Below are positions 44,583-56,823 of a DNA stretch of 64,000 bases, in pieces (position 1 is the stretch's first letter; each line of letters starts with the position of its first letter). The stretch is from Lactarius indigo (taxonomy: Eukaryota; Basidiomycota; Agaricomycetes; Russulales; Russulaceae). The stretch is from contig JAFKAC010000063.1 of the NCBI GenBank assembly GCA_025766275.1, positions 62,001 through 126,000 on the forward strand, written 5' to 3'. A program made the position numbers and the translations under genes. The notes below the pieces were generated by a model. It saw only the letters and a list, made by a program, of their open reading frames with translations, was not told where the DNA came from and searched no databases.

Positions 44583-45106
44583 ACTGTGAGTCTCCAATTC
44601 TGACACTTATTGAATATATTATCTATAAATAGTTTCCCTAAATAATATATTATGTGAGTTTCAGGTAACCTGGCTTACTGATTTTGTGATAACTTTTAAA
44701 TTTTTACATGGAGTCTTGTGTAGCAGAAATTGTTAAGTTATTTTTCAATGAAAAAACATTAAATCTTTTCTGAATGTGGCCACAGAACGGACTGTGAAAA
44801 AATGCGTGACAGGTGTGACAAGTATGGACTTTATGTCTTTTCAGGGATTTTCTGTTTTTGAGAAATTGTGGAAAGACTTTAAATTCATGCCACAGCTTTT
44901 CTTGAGGACAATTGTGACATAAGCTATATGTTTTTTGCATATGTAATTGTTAAGTTTTTTCACAGTTTTTCTCATCTGATAATCCCTGAATGGACTTAAA
45001 GTCCATTTACCATAATTTTCCGAGTACAGATTTTATAAAATCTTTAAGTATTAGTCATCACTTTTTTACAATCTTTTCGTGTAAAGACAGAATCATGCTG
45101 TCAGTG
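44583..45106 (-). repeat. Right inverted arm of the foldback element
   Basis: Exact inverse of 40696-41219, including the 78-codon frame at 44704-44940 on the minus strand. Confidence 0.85.
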
Positions 45107-45109
45107 AGA

Positions 45110-46972
45110 GTGCCCGTGTATCATAGAAAAGGAACTAGCTCGGATACGGCCGAGAGTGGGCGGGCTCACGTGGAGACTCGGAGGGAACTCCGAAGTGCCA
45201 CCCATGAGTGCCACCCATGCTAAGTGATGTCTTTTTCCCCCTACCGTTTCCGCACTACCAGTGCCTGCAGTTATGGGCCCGGGACCTGGCAGCATTCTCG
45301 GCCTTGGGGCGTTTCCTCCGGACGTAGTGTTGGGCCATCACGATAACGGAGCTACTGAAATCAATATTCGGTTCCCCACCCAATCGCCGTCTTCGAACAC
45401 TCATCTTGGCACCCTTACATCTAGGTCTGGTTAGGGGGTCTTGCAGGGCCCACGAAAGAAAAAGTGAGACTCGACGACAACATTTTCATAAGTTTCATAC
45501 TTTCGCCTTTCTGTGTTGTGCCGCAAATATCACATCACCGCAGGTATCACCACGTCTCAGCCCACTGGACGCAGACCAGTCAGCGAGTACATTAGTCCCC
45601 AACTCCTCTACTCTCGAATACCAACTTGTCGACCTCCCGCACTAGCCCAGATTTCTACGCCCGGTATCAGGAACGTTCTGTCTGCGGTACCATCAAAGGG
45701 ATCCCGATAGTCGATTTACCCAACTCCCTACGCAGGGTGTTTAGCTGGAGCAATGGAAGCCCGGGACGATCATATGCATCAAGATAGGTGATTTTGTATA
45801 CACAGCCATATGGACACATGGGTTTGCTGCGTAGCGCAGCTTTGGCAGAGCGTAACAATGTTATATCGATTACCTGGATATGTGGAGAATGCCCGTCAAA
45901 CCCCGACTGCGTCAATATCAGGTATGCGCTTCAACTCTGACGGATGCTGTGGCAACTTGAATGGAATTGCGGTAGAGTGCCATTAGTATTGCTCCCCAAT
46001 AATAACTCGGAGTTACTGTAATGTGCCAAAGTTGTGATAGTACTAAAGGGACCTCACCGTGATTCCGAGTGGTGTCACCATACCATCCTGGCACGCAGTG
46101 TGAACGATACGGGTAACTTGAATGCAGGGATCATTCCCAGTTCCAATTAGAGGTCTTTCAAATGCGCCAGACGCGGCTTCTGGGATGGCTTGGAGAACGA
46201 TTAGGATGTCGTTGGATGCCGTTCGCCAGGTCTTGTTCCGGTCGTGTGAAATGTTCGGCTTCAGCACCAGATATCAGCACACAACAACACGCGTATCTTT
46301 GCGAGTCGCTGCTCTGCTCTTACGATGTCGAAGTTCCGTGCGGCGCTGAGACGAAGGTGAGGGGAGGCAGGAGGCGTGCAGCACGGAAGGTTGACGACGC
46401 CGAGGGACAGTCGATCTTAGGTGTATTACTTGGGAGCAAATATGAGACCGTATGTGCTAGGTGGTATGAAGGCTGAGGGGTATGAGAGGGAAGCTGCGTA
46501 GAGATTGGGCGAAAGCGCAAAGCGCTTCTTGATCGAAAATGCTTTCAGAGTCCTTGTTGCCGAGGCGAGGTCGCGACGGGTGGGTGGGCTCTCCCGGAGC
46601 AACTGGATGAGAGTCGGTGAACATTATGGACTTCATCATCGATCCTTTTATAACAAGAGCGTGGCGGGCAGGCAAAAGAAAATCTTTAAACAGTCTTCAA
46701 ACCGGTTAGTGGGCGGACAGGTGGCGGCCCGTAAGAGAGGAATGAGCACGGTGCTGCCTCGCCCGCTCACTAGCGCTCACTCACTGGCACTAAGGTTCCG
46801 CTTGTTCCTCACTCCTCCTCAGACCAGCTAAATGCACCGAGGTTGTCGTTGAATCTGTAACTTGACGCTCCAGAGCCACTTTACGGAGGAGTCACTCAAT
46901 CCGGCAGTATTCACATGATACAGAACCAAGTACCGAGCCCGGGAGACAATAAGAGTCATTCCTCTCGAAATC
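45110..46972. other. Stretch without a recognised gene
   Basis: 1.86 kb between the foldback element and the HNH gene. Minus-strand frames at 45667-45915 and 46043-46267 and a plus-strand frame at 46505-46831 are open, but I find no family motif or consistent splice model. They may be remains of a decayed gene. Confidence 0.35.
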
Positions 46973-48144
46973 ATGGGGGACGTTGTTCTTCGCGATTTTG
47001 ATGGAAATACCTTGTCCAGTCAGCTGTTGAATTGGATCGGGCTCCGACGTTCTTCTAACCTCTTCTATTCATCTAGGCTTCTGGCAGTACGGGTTTATTG
47101 ACTGGGAACTCTTTTACGGATGCGTGCGCACAGTTATATTTTCCGAGAGTGATTGGGCGATTTTCAAATACGACGAGAGTGTGCCCGGGGGACGAGGGGC
47201 TCTTTGTCCCCCCAACCGTGAACACCCGTACCCTGGAACATATATGCTTCTCCGACCAGGTATCTATCGACTGCCAATGATTCGTGTTTGTTCACATGAT
47301 TTATTGTAGATGGTACTCCGATCTCTGTAGGTTTGACGCCCATTTCGCCTCGTCTCCGCCATCCAACACTCTCTAATACCCCTTCAAGGGTATGTTGCAC
47401 ACATCCACAAGGCGTACATAGCTGAATGCTTTCTGCAGACGTCGGTCTTTCGAGAACGAATACGCGCTCGTGACCCTTGCTGCCTCATATCCAGTCTCCC
47501 GGTTGTTAGAGGTGACTTTAGTCGTTTCAAGGCAGCGCACATCTTCCCACGCGCGCATGACGTCGATGTACGTGCGTGGTATCCCTTACATTCCCAATTA
47601 ACTAAATGCTGAATATCCAGTGGGTCAACAAAGGCTATCCAAGTCGTATCACGGATCCTGCAACTCTTCCCGAACTCGGCGGGCCTACCAAAATCGATTC
47701 AATTCAAAACGTAATTTTGCTTCGGAGTGATTTGCGTGATGCATGGGATAACTACAAGTTTTCTGTCAATCCCGACGTTGGTGTCTTTCATTTATACCCA
47801 GTATCACCTCTCACCATTCGTTCCGATAGCGTGGGCATGTAGTCATTCCGTTCGCTCCCGGCTACGATGATATCGCCGGGAAGATCCTCAAACTCGATCA
47901 CATCACCGACTACAATTTACGGCCCCTTGATGACCTTTTCCGTGACCATTTTCTACAAGGTGTGCTGAAAAATATGAAGGGAGAAGGTGAGCCCACTTGG
48001 GATCATGAGGATGCGCTTGGCGATGGAATGATGGATCTGTCGAGGCGGGACATTTGGGGCGGACAATTGGGTAAAGAGCACTTGGAGTTCGAGATGGCTC
48101 ACAGGTTGCACAGCCTTCAGGTCGCACAAGAATCCAGCCGTTGA
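46973..48144 (+). CDS. Fungal HNH_2-type nuclease-domain protein
   Basis: Member of a large basidiomycete family with an HNH endonuclease-like domain; biological role unknown. Exons 46973-47018, 47077-47259, 47310-47389, 47439-47567, 47621-47780, 47843-48144 give 900 nt, 299 aa. The domain starts with RARDPCCLISS and has AHIFPRAHDVD, WVNKGYPSRITDP, SIQNVILLRSDLRDAWDNYKF, PGYDDIAGKILKLDHI, RPLDDLFRDHFLQGVLKNMKG and RDIWGG, all in the usual order. In the segment LLRSDLxDAWDNY, family members as I remember them have His after DL; here it is Arg, so catalysis may be lost. The start is the first ATG in frame; the frame is open to 46919, so a slightly earlier upstream exon cannot be excluded. Confidence 0.8.
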
Positions 48145-48661
48145 ACTTTTCTTTGCACATCGTGCAGTTATTTCCTCCCACATTGCACCCACCTTTCAAC
48201 CACGTCGTCAGAGCTGTGGTCGGGTTTTGATTGTCACACACGCCTCCTGTTCATGCATATCTTATTCGTCTTGACCCTTTTTTGTTCCTCTGAGTCCTCC
48301 TGAGTTTTATACTGCTTGTCAGAGAAATCGATCAACGACGATACCGCATTATCCTCTACTTGAGTATATGCGGAGACTGCACGGAGGTGGATTTTTCAAA
48401 ATCAAAAATTCCATTTGCGTGCGCATGAGAGTATAGGACGGACCCTATGTGGCACATTTCCTTTGCAGGTCCCCCTCTTGATGGGGTAGATCTACATTTG
48501 GGCTCGCGCAACGATATGGACCTGGTGGCATGTGGGGCACAGACAACGTCGGCAAGCCCTTCCTTACTGGAGTCACGATGACCTGCTAAGCCATGCATCA
48601 TACTATTCTGCATTGACAACAAGACAGGACAAAACAAAGTAAATGAGAATTCGTGATCCGA
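48145..48661. other. Intergenic, convergent 3' ends
   Basis: About 520 bp between the HNH gene (plus) and the securin-like gene (minus). Both transcripts end here. A small minus-strand frame at 48356-48637 has no support. Confidence 0.4.
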
Positions 48662-50118
48662 TCATACATCGAACATAAAATCTTCGGCCCCATCTTCCAC
48701 GCAATCGAACTCGAGAGCAAACTCCGACTTTGCGGATGGCACTGTTTCGCCAGTTCGAGTATTCGTCGCCTGCCTCGCGGCGCTCTTCACCCCCGTAGGC
48801 GGGCGCAACGAAGCAGAAGTTGCAGGGCGCGTGGGTATGCGTGATGTGATCGGAGCAGGCGCGGTGCGCAATGTCGAAATTACGCGGCCAGCCGCAGTTG
48901 CTGGGCGTGCTGGGAGGAGAATACGTAACGCCCTCTCCGGACGCACCGAGGGAATAGGAGCCACCCGCGCGGCTTGACCACGCTTCGAAGTGGAGGGTGC
49001 TGGTTGCTTCACTTGACGCGGAGCCGAAGTAGTTGCGGCGCGTGGACGTGATAGTGGCACAGTTCTAATCGTGGCCGTGTTCACACGCACTGAAGAAGGT
49101 CGTGCTGCTTGAACGTTGGCGCTCTGTTTGGAAGCCGCGCTTAACCCGCGAACCTTACTGAAGGGACTAGGATCATCTGTGAAAGGTTAATATGAGGGCT
49201 AACTTAATACGTCGGTCGCATTCACTTGCCATCTTCGGAAATCTCAAAGAAGTTCCACTGAGAGGGCGAATCAACAATGCCGCTGGCTTCGAGTAACCCC
49301 GTATCATCTATACCTTCCTTCTCTGCGGCGTAGAATCGGTCCGTCGTGTCGTCCTTCGGGAATGAGTGCATCATATTAAAAAGCTGTGCGCCGACGAGCC
49401 CGTAGTCGGGAACATCGAAATGTGGTGTGTACGGTGGATCTACATCGCATATTTGCATGGTAAAAACACAGCACGGAGAAAGTTGACAAACTCACCAATA
49501 GCGGTGGGGGCCATGTACTCAATCTCGTCATAATCCTCTACCTGCACTCCTTCACCTTGAACCTCAGGCAACGTCGGTACTTCAATATCACCTTCTATCA
49601 CGTCCCAATGGTTGCCTTTGGCGATGGGGGTCTCAAACGCAGCACCTGAACTGTAGCGTCCGCGCACGCTCTTACGGGCCGAACTAGGAAGCAAGGCGTG
49701 TCCAGGAGTCATAGATTCGTGGTATGCATCCTGCGCAGGTGGCTTTCCTTTCGCGGGGCCTGGAGTCGGATCAAATATTACTCGATGCTGACGATTGGTA
49801 AAAGGCGTCTTGTCGCCGAGTGGACGAGCGACGAGCTTGACGGCGGCGCCTTTCGACGATTGCACCTCCTTAGGTGGTTTTCTAGACTCTTTGTCGCTCT
49901 ATAAGGTCAGATTTCAGAAGGAGACGACAATTCGTACTAGGTGATCCGCCCTCGTGAGGTGACTGTAGCTGGAGCGGTACTTTATGAGTTTTGACGGTGC
50001 GGAGACCCTGAAGAGCGTTCTCCTGAAGTATGCTCCTAGCTTTCTGAAGTCCTCTCCCCGGAGTCTTCACGTGCAAAGGACGATTCGCAGTCAGTGGAGC
50101 TGGGCGAGAGGTCAGCAT
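48662..50118 (-). CDS. Disordered basic/acidic protein, candidate securin (Cut2/Pds1-like)
   Basis: Possibly the separase inhibitor that is degraded at anaphase. Exons 49981-50118, 49496-49898, 49230-49439, 48662-49176; 1266 nt, 421 aa. The N-terminus (MLTSRPAPLTANRPLHVKTP, then RSILQEN) holds a D-box-like RxxL with a nearby Asn, the expected place for an APC/C degron. The middle has SARKSVRGR and an acidic DEIEYMAPTAIG followed by PPYTPHFDVPDYG. This resembles the DIEYMPPP stretch of fission yeast Cut2 and the separase-binding acidic region of Pds1. The C-terminus is Arg/Pro/Ala-rich and ends in an acidic patch (EFDCVEDGAEDF). The intron between exons 3 and 4 needs a GC donor (GCAAGT), because the nearby GT would put a stop in frame. 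Identity is a hypothesis from short motifs; the gene model is better supported than the name. Confidence 0.6.
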
Positions 50119-51281
50119 GTGTTGTGGTAGCGACGAGATTCACTGCGGCCAGGTCTGGTCACAAACGGTTTGGAAATAACCCCTATCAGACATAAAATAT
50201 TTCCTATAGTGTACATTCAACTCGCGGTCACGTGCGTGTCTGGACGGGACTCGGGCCGCTCAGTTCTGTCAGCAACTTAATGTCGTAGTGTACGGTATTT
50301 GGTACGGCTCTTACTCCCTTCCATTTCTTTCAACCCACAATTGAAATCCGAAACTGGTGCATCATGAACTTGAATGGCAAAAATTGACCAAGAAATGTGG
50401 GAAATACATTTAGTCGCCGTGACAAAGCCCAGTCACTCCTTTGACTTGGGCCGAAAATGCCCAAAATCAAAATCGCTGTTGCCTCAACCGCTACCCTAAA
50501 CTGTGTCGGTCAAGCTAAGATAGACGTAATCCAGCTGCGATATTTCTCAAAGCCACGGTGCGGCTACGAAAGCCTAAGCCATTATTTGTACCACTAAACG
50601 GGCACCTGTGCCTGCAGTTGAAGAGGTTACGACTGTTGGCTCGGAGGACAGTTTTCAACTCACTTGTAATGGACGCTAATGTCTCATTTCTGTAGTCTCA
50701 TTTCAAACGCCTTTCTCGGAAGATTTAGTGGTCTGGGTCCCTTAGCAATTCTCGCTCAGCATACTGCCTATAATCAATAGCGGTCCAAGTCACACCGAGG
50801 CGTGTAGACTACACTAAATGGTTACATATATCACAGTATGAGCCGCACGTACCGCAGTACGCCGTGAGCATGACTCATCACCGGATCGCCACATTAACTC
50901 TGCGACTTGTTGGCCCAAGCAGGAGCCCCCACAATGCACGAAGAGATGCGTAGAATACGCGTGCAACGGCCGCAGCACCATAAGACGCCTTACAGTAGCA
51001 GCAAAGACCGGGTGGCGAGTGCCACTTCGCGCCACGAGTGGCCGGTAGTGACCCGACGCCTCGGTGTACACCGCGCACCCTTTCCCTTAACACCTAACCG
51101 CCAAAACCATTATCCTCAGTTGTAAGTTTATGACATTATGACAGAAGAAGAGCTTGTTTCCGCATTATATACATTAAGTTCTGACCCCGAGGTATAATGA
51201 CGAATATGAAAAATACTAACACTAACCTCGCTATCTATACTTCGTGTGAGACCTGGCGTGGAATATTATAAACGACGGTAC
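50119..51281. other. Intergenic, no gene recognised
   Basis: About 1.16 kb between the securin-like gene and the C2H2 gene at 51282. No supported gene; the frames near 50814-51125 lack conserved motifs. Confidence 0.4.
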
Positions 51282-52390
51282 TCACCAGAAGCCCTTCTTT
51301 CCTTTTCGACCCGAGGGGTCCTCCAAAAATTCCGGTTTGTGGATCACTAAAGCCGTTTCTTCGACCTTTTCAATCGCGATTCGCATTGCGTCCTCAATTG
51401 AAATGGTGCCGTTTACGACCCCATCCACAAGCGGACGTGGGTCATATAGCCGGTGCCATTGTCCGTCTGGTTCGGTGGTCTGATGGTTGTCGCACCAGTG
51501 TTTTGTGAAGATATTGGGACGATCCCCCCTCCAGAGGCAAGATTCAGACGAGCAAGCAATCCAACATGGAAGGTGGCGCGACTGTAAGTGCCTATTTCTT
51601 TCTTGCCGACGGCCAGATGAAACGCCGCAGCCTGAGACAGGACAGTACCATTGTACTGTGGATTTGGGTTTCGATGAGCGCGGGTGCGTATTCACTGGGG
51701 TGGCGGAGGTTCTGTTCCGACGGCGCACCGGAATGGTCTGGACGTGACCCGCGGGGCCTATCATCGATACAGATACCGACTGCGGCTGGTTCACGCGGCA
51801 GACGGTTAGTCGTCCCGCCAGCGGGAAGTTGTAAAATATTATCCCACCTGGATGTCAACTCGCCCAGTTGGTACTGAAAATATTCTCCGCCGAGGATCGT
51901 ATGGCAGGGAGGCGGGAGACGCGGGAGGATACGTTAGGTGCAGGGGAGGAGCAAAGGAAGATAGTAGGGACATAAAATCGCCAGAGGGGGCACCTGAGCC
52001 CCTTGATAGGAAGGTCGCCTGTGCCGGGACCGGTTTGGGAGCCGGAAAAGGGTATCCTACTTCGGGGTTTCCTGGGTAAAACGACCCTATGAAAAATTGA
52101 TCGGGCTGGGGTGAATATTGATTCGGATAGTCGGATGTCAGGATTCCTCTGGAGGGGTCGTAACTCTGGACGGTAATGGGGAAGGAGCTGGGTGGATTTT
52201 GAGAGCCGGGATAACCGTGACAATGTTGCCCATAAAAATACCCTCCCCCTTCCTATGAGATGACAGACAGGCGATGTTTGCTCAGTTTGCACAAAAAAGG
52301 AGAAAACAAACTGACACTGTCTGAGCTGGAATGAAAATGGGGGGCGCTGTTCGAGTGGACCGCCCAGTCGTTAGGGTTCGAGTTGCCCAT
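51282..52390 (-). CDS. Two-finger C2H2 zinc-finger protein, clade 2 copy 1
   Basis: Three exons, 52316-52390 (25 codons), 51848-52252 (135 codons), 51282-51785 (168 codons with stop); 984 nt, 327 aa. Exon 1 begins MGNSNPNDWAV; exon 2 is a Pro/Ser/Tyr-rich linker with GSGAPSGDF and GRVDIQ at its end. Exon 3 carries SVSVSMIGPAGHVQT and the fingers CPVSGCGVSSGRRQERNRH (C-x4-C) and CSSESCLWRGDRPNIFTKHW. The post-finger block RLYDPRPLVDGVVNGTISIED and a C-terminal EDPSGRKGKK follow. All three introns/exons match copy 2 at 56824-57927 in phase and length class. Likely nuclear; target unknown. Confidence 0.8.
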
Positions 52391-54840
52391 AGCTGTGTAT
52401 TTTGGCTGCGCAACCAGGACGAAGACTCCGCCTGGGCGACTCGGAGTAGATAGGTTTTATATTGTCGTCTTTGGTCCCACAGCCTCCTGCATTTACTGAG
52501 ATTGCAGCTTCTAGGGCACTGCGGCACCTACCTCCTTCCTTCGGTGCCAGTGGTTTACTATGGCACTGATAGGGAGTGTACTAAACGAAAATATTGAAGA
52601 CCCAATTCAATACGATGCGCAGAGGCACTAAGTGCCCACCAGTCTCTTGCGGCACGCGCTGGTGCCCTGGAACGCGGGATTTTCGAGAGAAAAAAAATCC
52701 AGCATTGGGAAAAAATAGCCGCTGTTCCAGGATATGTGTCTCAGCAACGATAGGAGGGTGAAGGGGGTGTGAACTCTTGGAAGAGGTGGGAGGGGAGGTG
52801 GGGCTTTTTTCTGGGTTAAGTACTGGAAAAAATAGAGCCCTCGTCCTATGGGCCGTGCAGGCGGGTTGTATTGGCAGACGAAAGCCTATGAGGTTAGCGA
52901 ACAATGACAGAACGCGCTCAGTAGCGGTCCTATCATGAGCTCAGAAAAATTTGTGCCAGTGCCAGTGCCAGTACACTTACCAGCAATTTATCTTGTTCAG
53001 GGTTCAGAATTCGTAAGAGTGAGGCTCAGCTAGGGGGGTTTGGCGTGCGCTCAGTCGGTGTGGGAAAGCCGGCGGTCCTTTATGAATGGGAAAGAAGTAC
53101 ACTACATTTGATTTGTCGTCGGTATGGCTGGGAAAACCCTCTTGTATCTCCGGGATGGCTTCTCACGAAGTCGCATGTATGTGGAATAAGGGGGCAGCGC
53201 TGGAAAATTTTTCCATGTTGGAACCTCCACTCGTGATCAGGGCGCCCGAATACAACACGCCTTGTTTGAACCCCCATCTACCCAGCTCCCGTCCAAGAAC
53301 AGGTTACACCAAGCCTGCACCGCCTTGTTCATCGGACGGCGAAAACGTAGGGCCACTCTCCCAGAGTTCCCCCCATGTGTTGACCTCACATATGCACCCC
53401 CCTTTTCTCATCTTATCGGATCGACCCTAGAGTCCCAAATGACTGGTGATTCCCACGTGTAAGGCGCAACTCCTGCTGGCCAGGCCCTTGGCAGAGAAGG
53501 TGACCACTGACCTGATGACAGCACCGACATGGGAAGATGGGCCAAGTTAGTATGGGTGGCTCCTTCCTACTCAATAGGGCCAGGTAATCAGCGTCGAGTA
53601 TTGCAAAATCATCACAACTACTGGCCTTTTTTTTTTTTGGCACATAACCGGTTCGTCCGTCGTCGTAAATTCTATCCATTAGCAGGAGTCTTCAATGAAT
53701 CTACAGATAAGCCATAGGTTGCTCCTAGAATAACATGCGATACAACCTTGGATACGACTGTAAGTTCATTAGTGTCTTATTATTTGAGCTAAATATTGTT
53801 CAAGTTTCAAGGATGGTGCTATCGATGCCAACTTGAAATCGAGACGAGAATTGGGACTCAAGAGTCTGGAGACGACTTGCCGGAACCAGATGTGAAGTCC
53901 AAATGTCCCACCATGAAGAATAACTCGACACTTGGCGGCTTGGCCTGCTAACTTCCCCATGCGGACCTGACACAATCGAATGCCCCAACATCATGTCCTA
54001 TGGTCTATGTTTCGTATATGATAGGAGTCTCACCTCGCCAAAAATAATGAGGAACAAAGCCTGGTCTTCTTCGGTCCCCAGTTGATCATAGAATACGATC
54101 TCCGCGAGCATTGGTCGATCGATATTCTTCAACTTACACGTTCCACGTGATTCGTTCGCGAGACTTGCCCACGGCTCAAAGTCTGGAAACTGTTGCCCAT
54201 TGATAAAGGATGTCAGCGCTCACAACCACTTAGCAGCGCTCAGCGCTCAACACCATAACCATTCGACACGTTGCATTGCCGCCCTTCTAACCGCTTTTCT
54301 CCCCTCACTTCTCCCACATGTACCATTTCCATTCCCCCTCTACGCGCACACTTTCCTCGACCTTATACTTCTCCTATTGTCCAGGCCTGCTATCTCACCC
54401 AAGATCTCGCCCTGATAACTACCAACGTCTTGACGACGAACGTGCATGTATATACAGAACCAAGTACAGAACAGTTGTTTCTGCAGTGTTGCAATGCCTT
54501 AATTATTCCGCTCAGTCTCCGTGCATTCTGTATGGGTTCTAGAAGTTACAGTAATCTGAGCTATCGTGCTCCCAAGCGTGCCCGACTTTCGGTATCAGAC
54601 ACGAAGTCTGTTTTTCCCTAATTCAAGTGTCCGTTGATTTCATTTATTTGGTTATTCTATCCACGTGATCTTAGCATTGCCAACCGTTTCTAATCGATGC
54701 GGGCCTTGATGCGGGCCGTCGATGTCCATTCAAAAGGGCATATTACCCTCGCTGAGGTCGCGATGGCATTAATTCATGCGCTGTGCTTCTCCACATGAAA
54801 ACGAGATGAAACCCAACGAAATCGTGAAGCGGTCGTACGT
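52391..54840. repeat. Upstream part of the duplicated clade 2 unit, copy 1
   Basis: About 2.4 kb with diverged counterparts at 57928-60150 and 62125-64000. Shared landmarks: a CTGATTACCTGG word on the minus strand near 53588 (59216 in copy 2), the TTGTTTGAACCCCCAT word near 53263 (58899 in copy 2), and the GATCTCCGCGA word near 54099 (59692 in copy 2). No intact gene is recognised in any of the three copies. Confidence 0.65.
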
Positions 54841-54844
54841 CACA

Positions 54845-56150
54845 CATAAATTCGTCAACCTCATCTTCTACGCAATCGAAATCTAGAACAAATCTCTACT
54901 CCGCGGGTGGCACCATTGACCCATCCTGAGCCCTTTTCGTCTCCTTTACTGCTATCTTCTCATTCGTGCGCGGACACCAAGGGAGCCGAAGTAGCAAGGC
55001 CTGTGGGGATGCGTGATGTTAACGAACGAGGTGCAGTGCACGATGTCGAAATTATGCGACCTGTCGCAGTTTCTGGGCGTACTGGGCGGATTTGCGTTTG
55101 TGGCGTCTTCGCAGGACACGCCGAAGGGGTGGGACTTCCGCAGCCAAGCCGAGCTTTGAAGAAGTGGGAGGTGTTGGTTTGCATCTTCGTGTGACGCAGT
55201 GCCGATCTGGCTGCTGCGCGTGGACGTAAGGGCAACACGACTCCGAGAGCGCCTGTACTCACGCGCACAGAAGTTGCATTGCTCGAACGCTTGAACATTG
55301 TCACTCTGTTAGAAGCCGAGCCTAACTAGCGAAGCTTAATGCCAGCTAGGATCGCCAAAAAGTCTAATATTGTATGAGAGCGAATGTAAACGTAAGTCTT
55401 GCCACTGTCGGGAAGCTCAAAGAAGTTCCACTGAGACGGCGAATCGACAACGCCGCTGGCTTCGATTTACCTCGTGTCAACTATACCTTCCTTCTCTGTG
55501 GCATAGAACCGACCCATCACATCGCCTTTCGGAAACGAGAGCATTATTCAAAACCTGTGCCGACGAGACCGTAGTCAAGCACATCGAAATGTGGTGTGGA
55601 TTGTGGATTTACACACGGAGAAAGTCGACAGACTTACCAATAGTCGTTCCAGGTACTCAATCTCGTCGTATTCCTCTGCCTGCACTCCTTCACCTTGAGT
55701 ATCAGGCAATACTAACACCCCAACATCACCTCTAAAGGTCGCATTTTACGGAAGGGGTCTCAGCCGTAGGGCCCGAACTGTAGCGTCCTTGCACTCTTGC
55801 GCGCTGAACTAGGGAGTTGGGTATCGTGCTTCCAGAAGTCATAGACTCGCAAACCCGTGCAGGTAGGTCCCCTTTGCATGACCCGTGGTCGGATCAAGTA
55901 TTACTCGGCGCTAACAATTGGTAAAAGCTGGGCGGGCGGGTGTGCAACGCGTCGACGATGGCAATCCCTTAAGTGATTCCCTAGACTTGACTGTGTGGGA
56001 TCGAGATTCTGAGGGAGATGGGAGTCCATACACGTAGGTCCACTGTCATGAGTTATCGTTATATTCAGAGATACCTTACGAGTCTTGACATGCGGACATC
56101 CTGATGGACGTTCTCTTCAGAATCTCCTGTAATAAGTTACGTACGAGCCA
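54845..56150 (-). pseudogene. Decayed copy of the securin-like gene
   Basis: Collinear with 48662-50118. The clearest match is 55409-55475 against 49236-49300 (AAGAAGTTCCACTGAGA, GCCGCTGGCTTCGA). The PSEUDO-matching C-terminal Arg/Ala-rich segment is at 54960-55304 and the start region near 56070-56150. It has many indels, no continuous frame and no intact exon. Together with the C2H2 gene at 56824 it reproduces the order securin-like then C2H2 seen at 48.7-52.4 kb. Confidence 0.75.
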
Positions 56151-56823
56151 CCAATGCGAGGATTCCTATGTTCTCAATCCAAGTTGGCATACAATACTAA
56201 TACTCACAGTAAGCGAAATATCCAATCTCGCATTTGAAACGGAATCGCATCGCATCACAACCGCAGTCCTGCCGCACTCATGACACCGAGCCAGACTTGC
56301 GCGAGCCACATATCATCGATCTTATTTTAGTAGATTTCACAGCACAACATTGTCCTTTTTCACGGCCACTGTTACACAATCTTCGCTTTTATCACGTTGT
56401 TTATCACGAAAGAGGCTCTAGCAGGGAGTTTCAGAAATGATGTATTTTTTTATTTTGTAATTCAATTTATATTGCGGGTCATGTAGTAGTCCATCTAAAA
56501 CAAGTACCAGTCGTCCGCAGACGTTGAAGAGAGGTAAACGATAAATAATACCGTAAGAGGGCCCATTCAGAAGAAGATGCCGTATCGCGAAGTAGGGTCG
56601 GGACTTATTTCGTCATTTGTTACTAGTAGAGCTATTTAAGGGTGCTGTCGCGCCAAAATGAAGAGATCGAGTCACGTAACGCTCATGTCCCAAGGAATAG
56701 TAGTCAGTTTAGGGGCCCCCGGGAACGCTCCAGGAACATGTCTGGGAACCACGGGGGCCGTGGAGGTATGGGCGTAGCAGGAATATCAGCTAGGTCATGA
56801 GTAACTCCGCTCCTTTTGGCATT
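56151..56823. other. Intergenic; 3' flank of clade 2 copy 2
   Basis: No gene. 56545-56605 (AATACCGTAAGAGGG... and ...CGTATCGCGAAGTA) has a counterpart at 60780-60830 at the same distance 3' of copy 3, so 3' flanks were duplicated too. Confidence 0.5.

Larger units (their letters stand above)
40696..45106. mobile_element. Foldback element with CACTG ends, CACTA-like, non-autonomous
   Basis: The 4411-bp element begins CACTGACAGCATG and ends in its exact inverse CATGCTGTCAGTG. It is flanked on both sides by AGA (40693-40695 and 45107-45109), a 3-bp target duplication as in the CACTA/EnSpm superfamily, whose ends are CACTA or CACTG. The outer 524 bp on each side are perfect inverted copies wherever I compared them. 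Between them lie octamer arrays that point toward the centre from both sides and meet at a palindrome centred on 42051. No transposase or other enzyme is encoded. The arms are much richer in A+T than the surrounding genes. Such a sequence would fold into one long hairpin. Confidence 0.85.

Noticed and set aside
41196..44606. Several overlapping open frames of 200-464 codons with Ser/Glu/Val-rich repeats
   Set aside because: They exist in all three frames of the repeat strand because the 8-bp units contain no stops; they are a property of the repeat, not independent genes.
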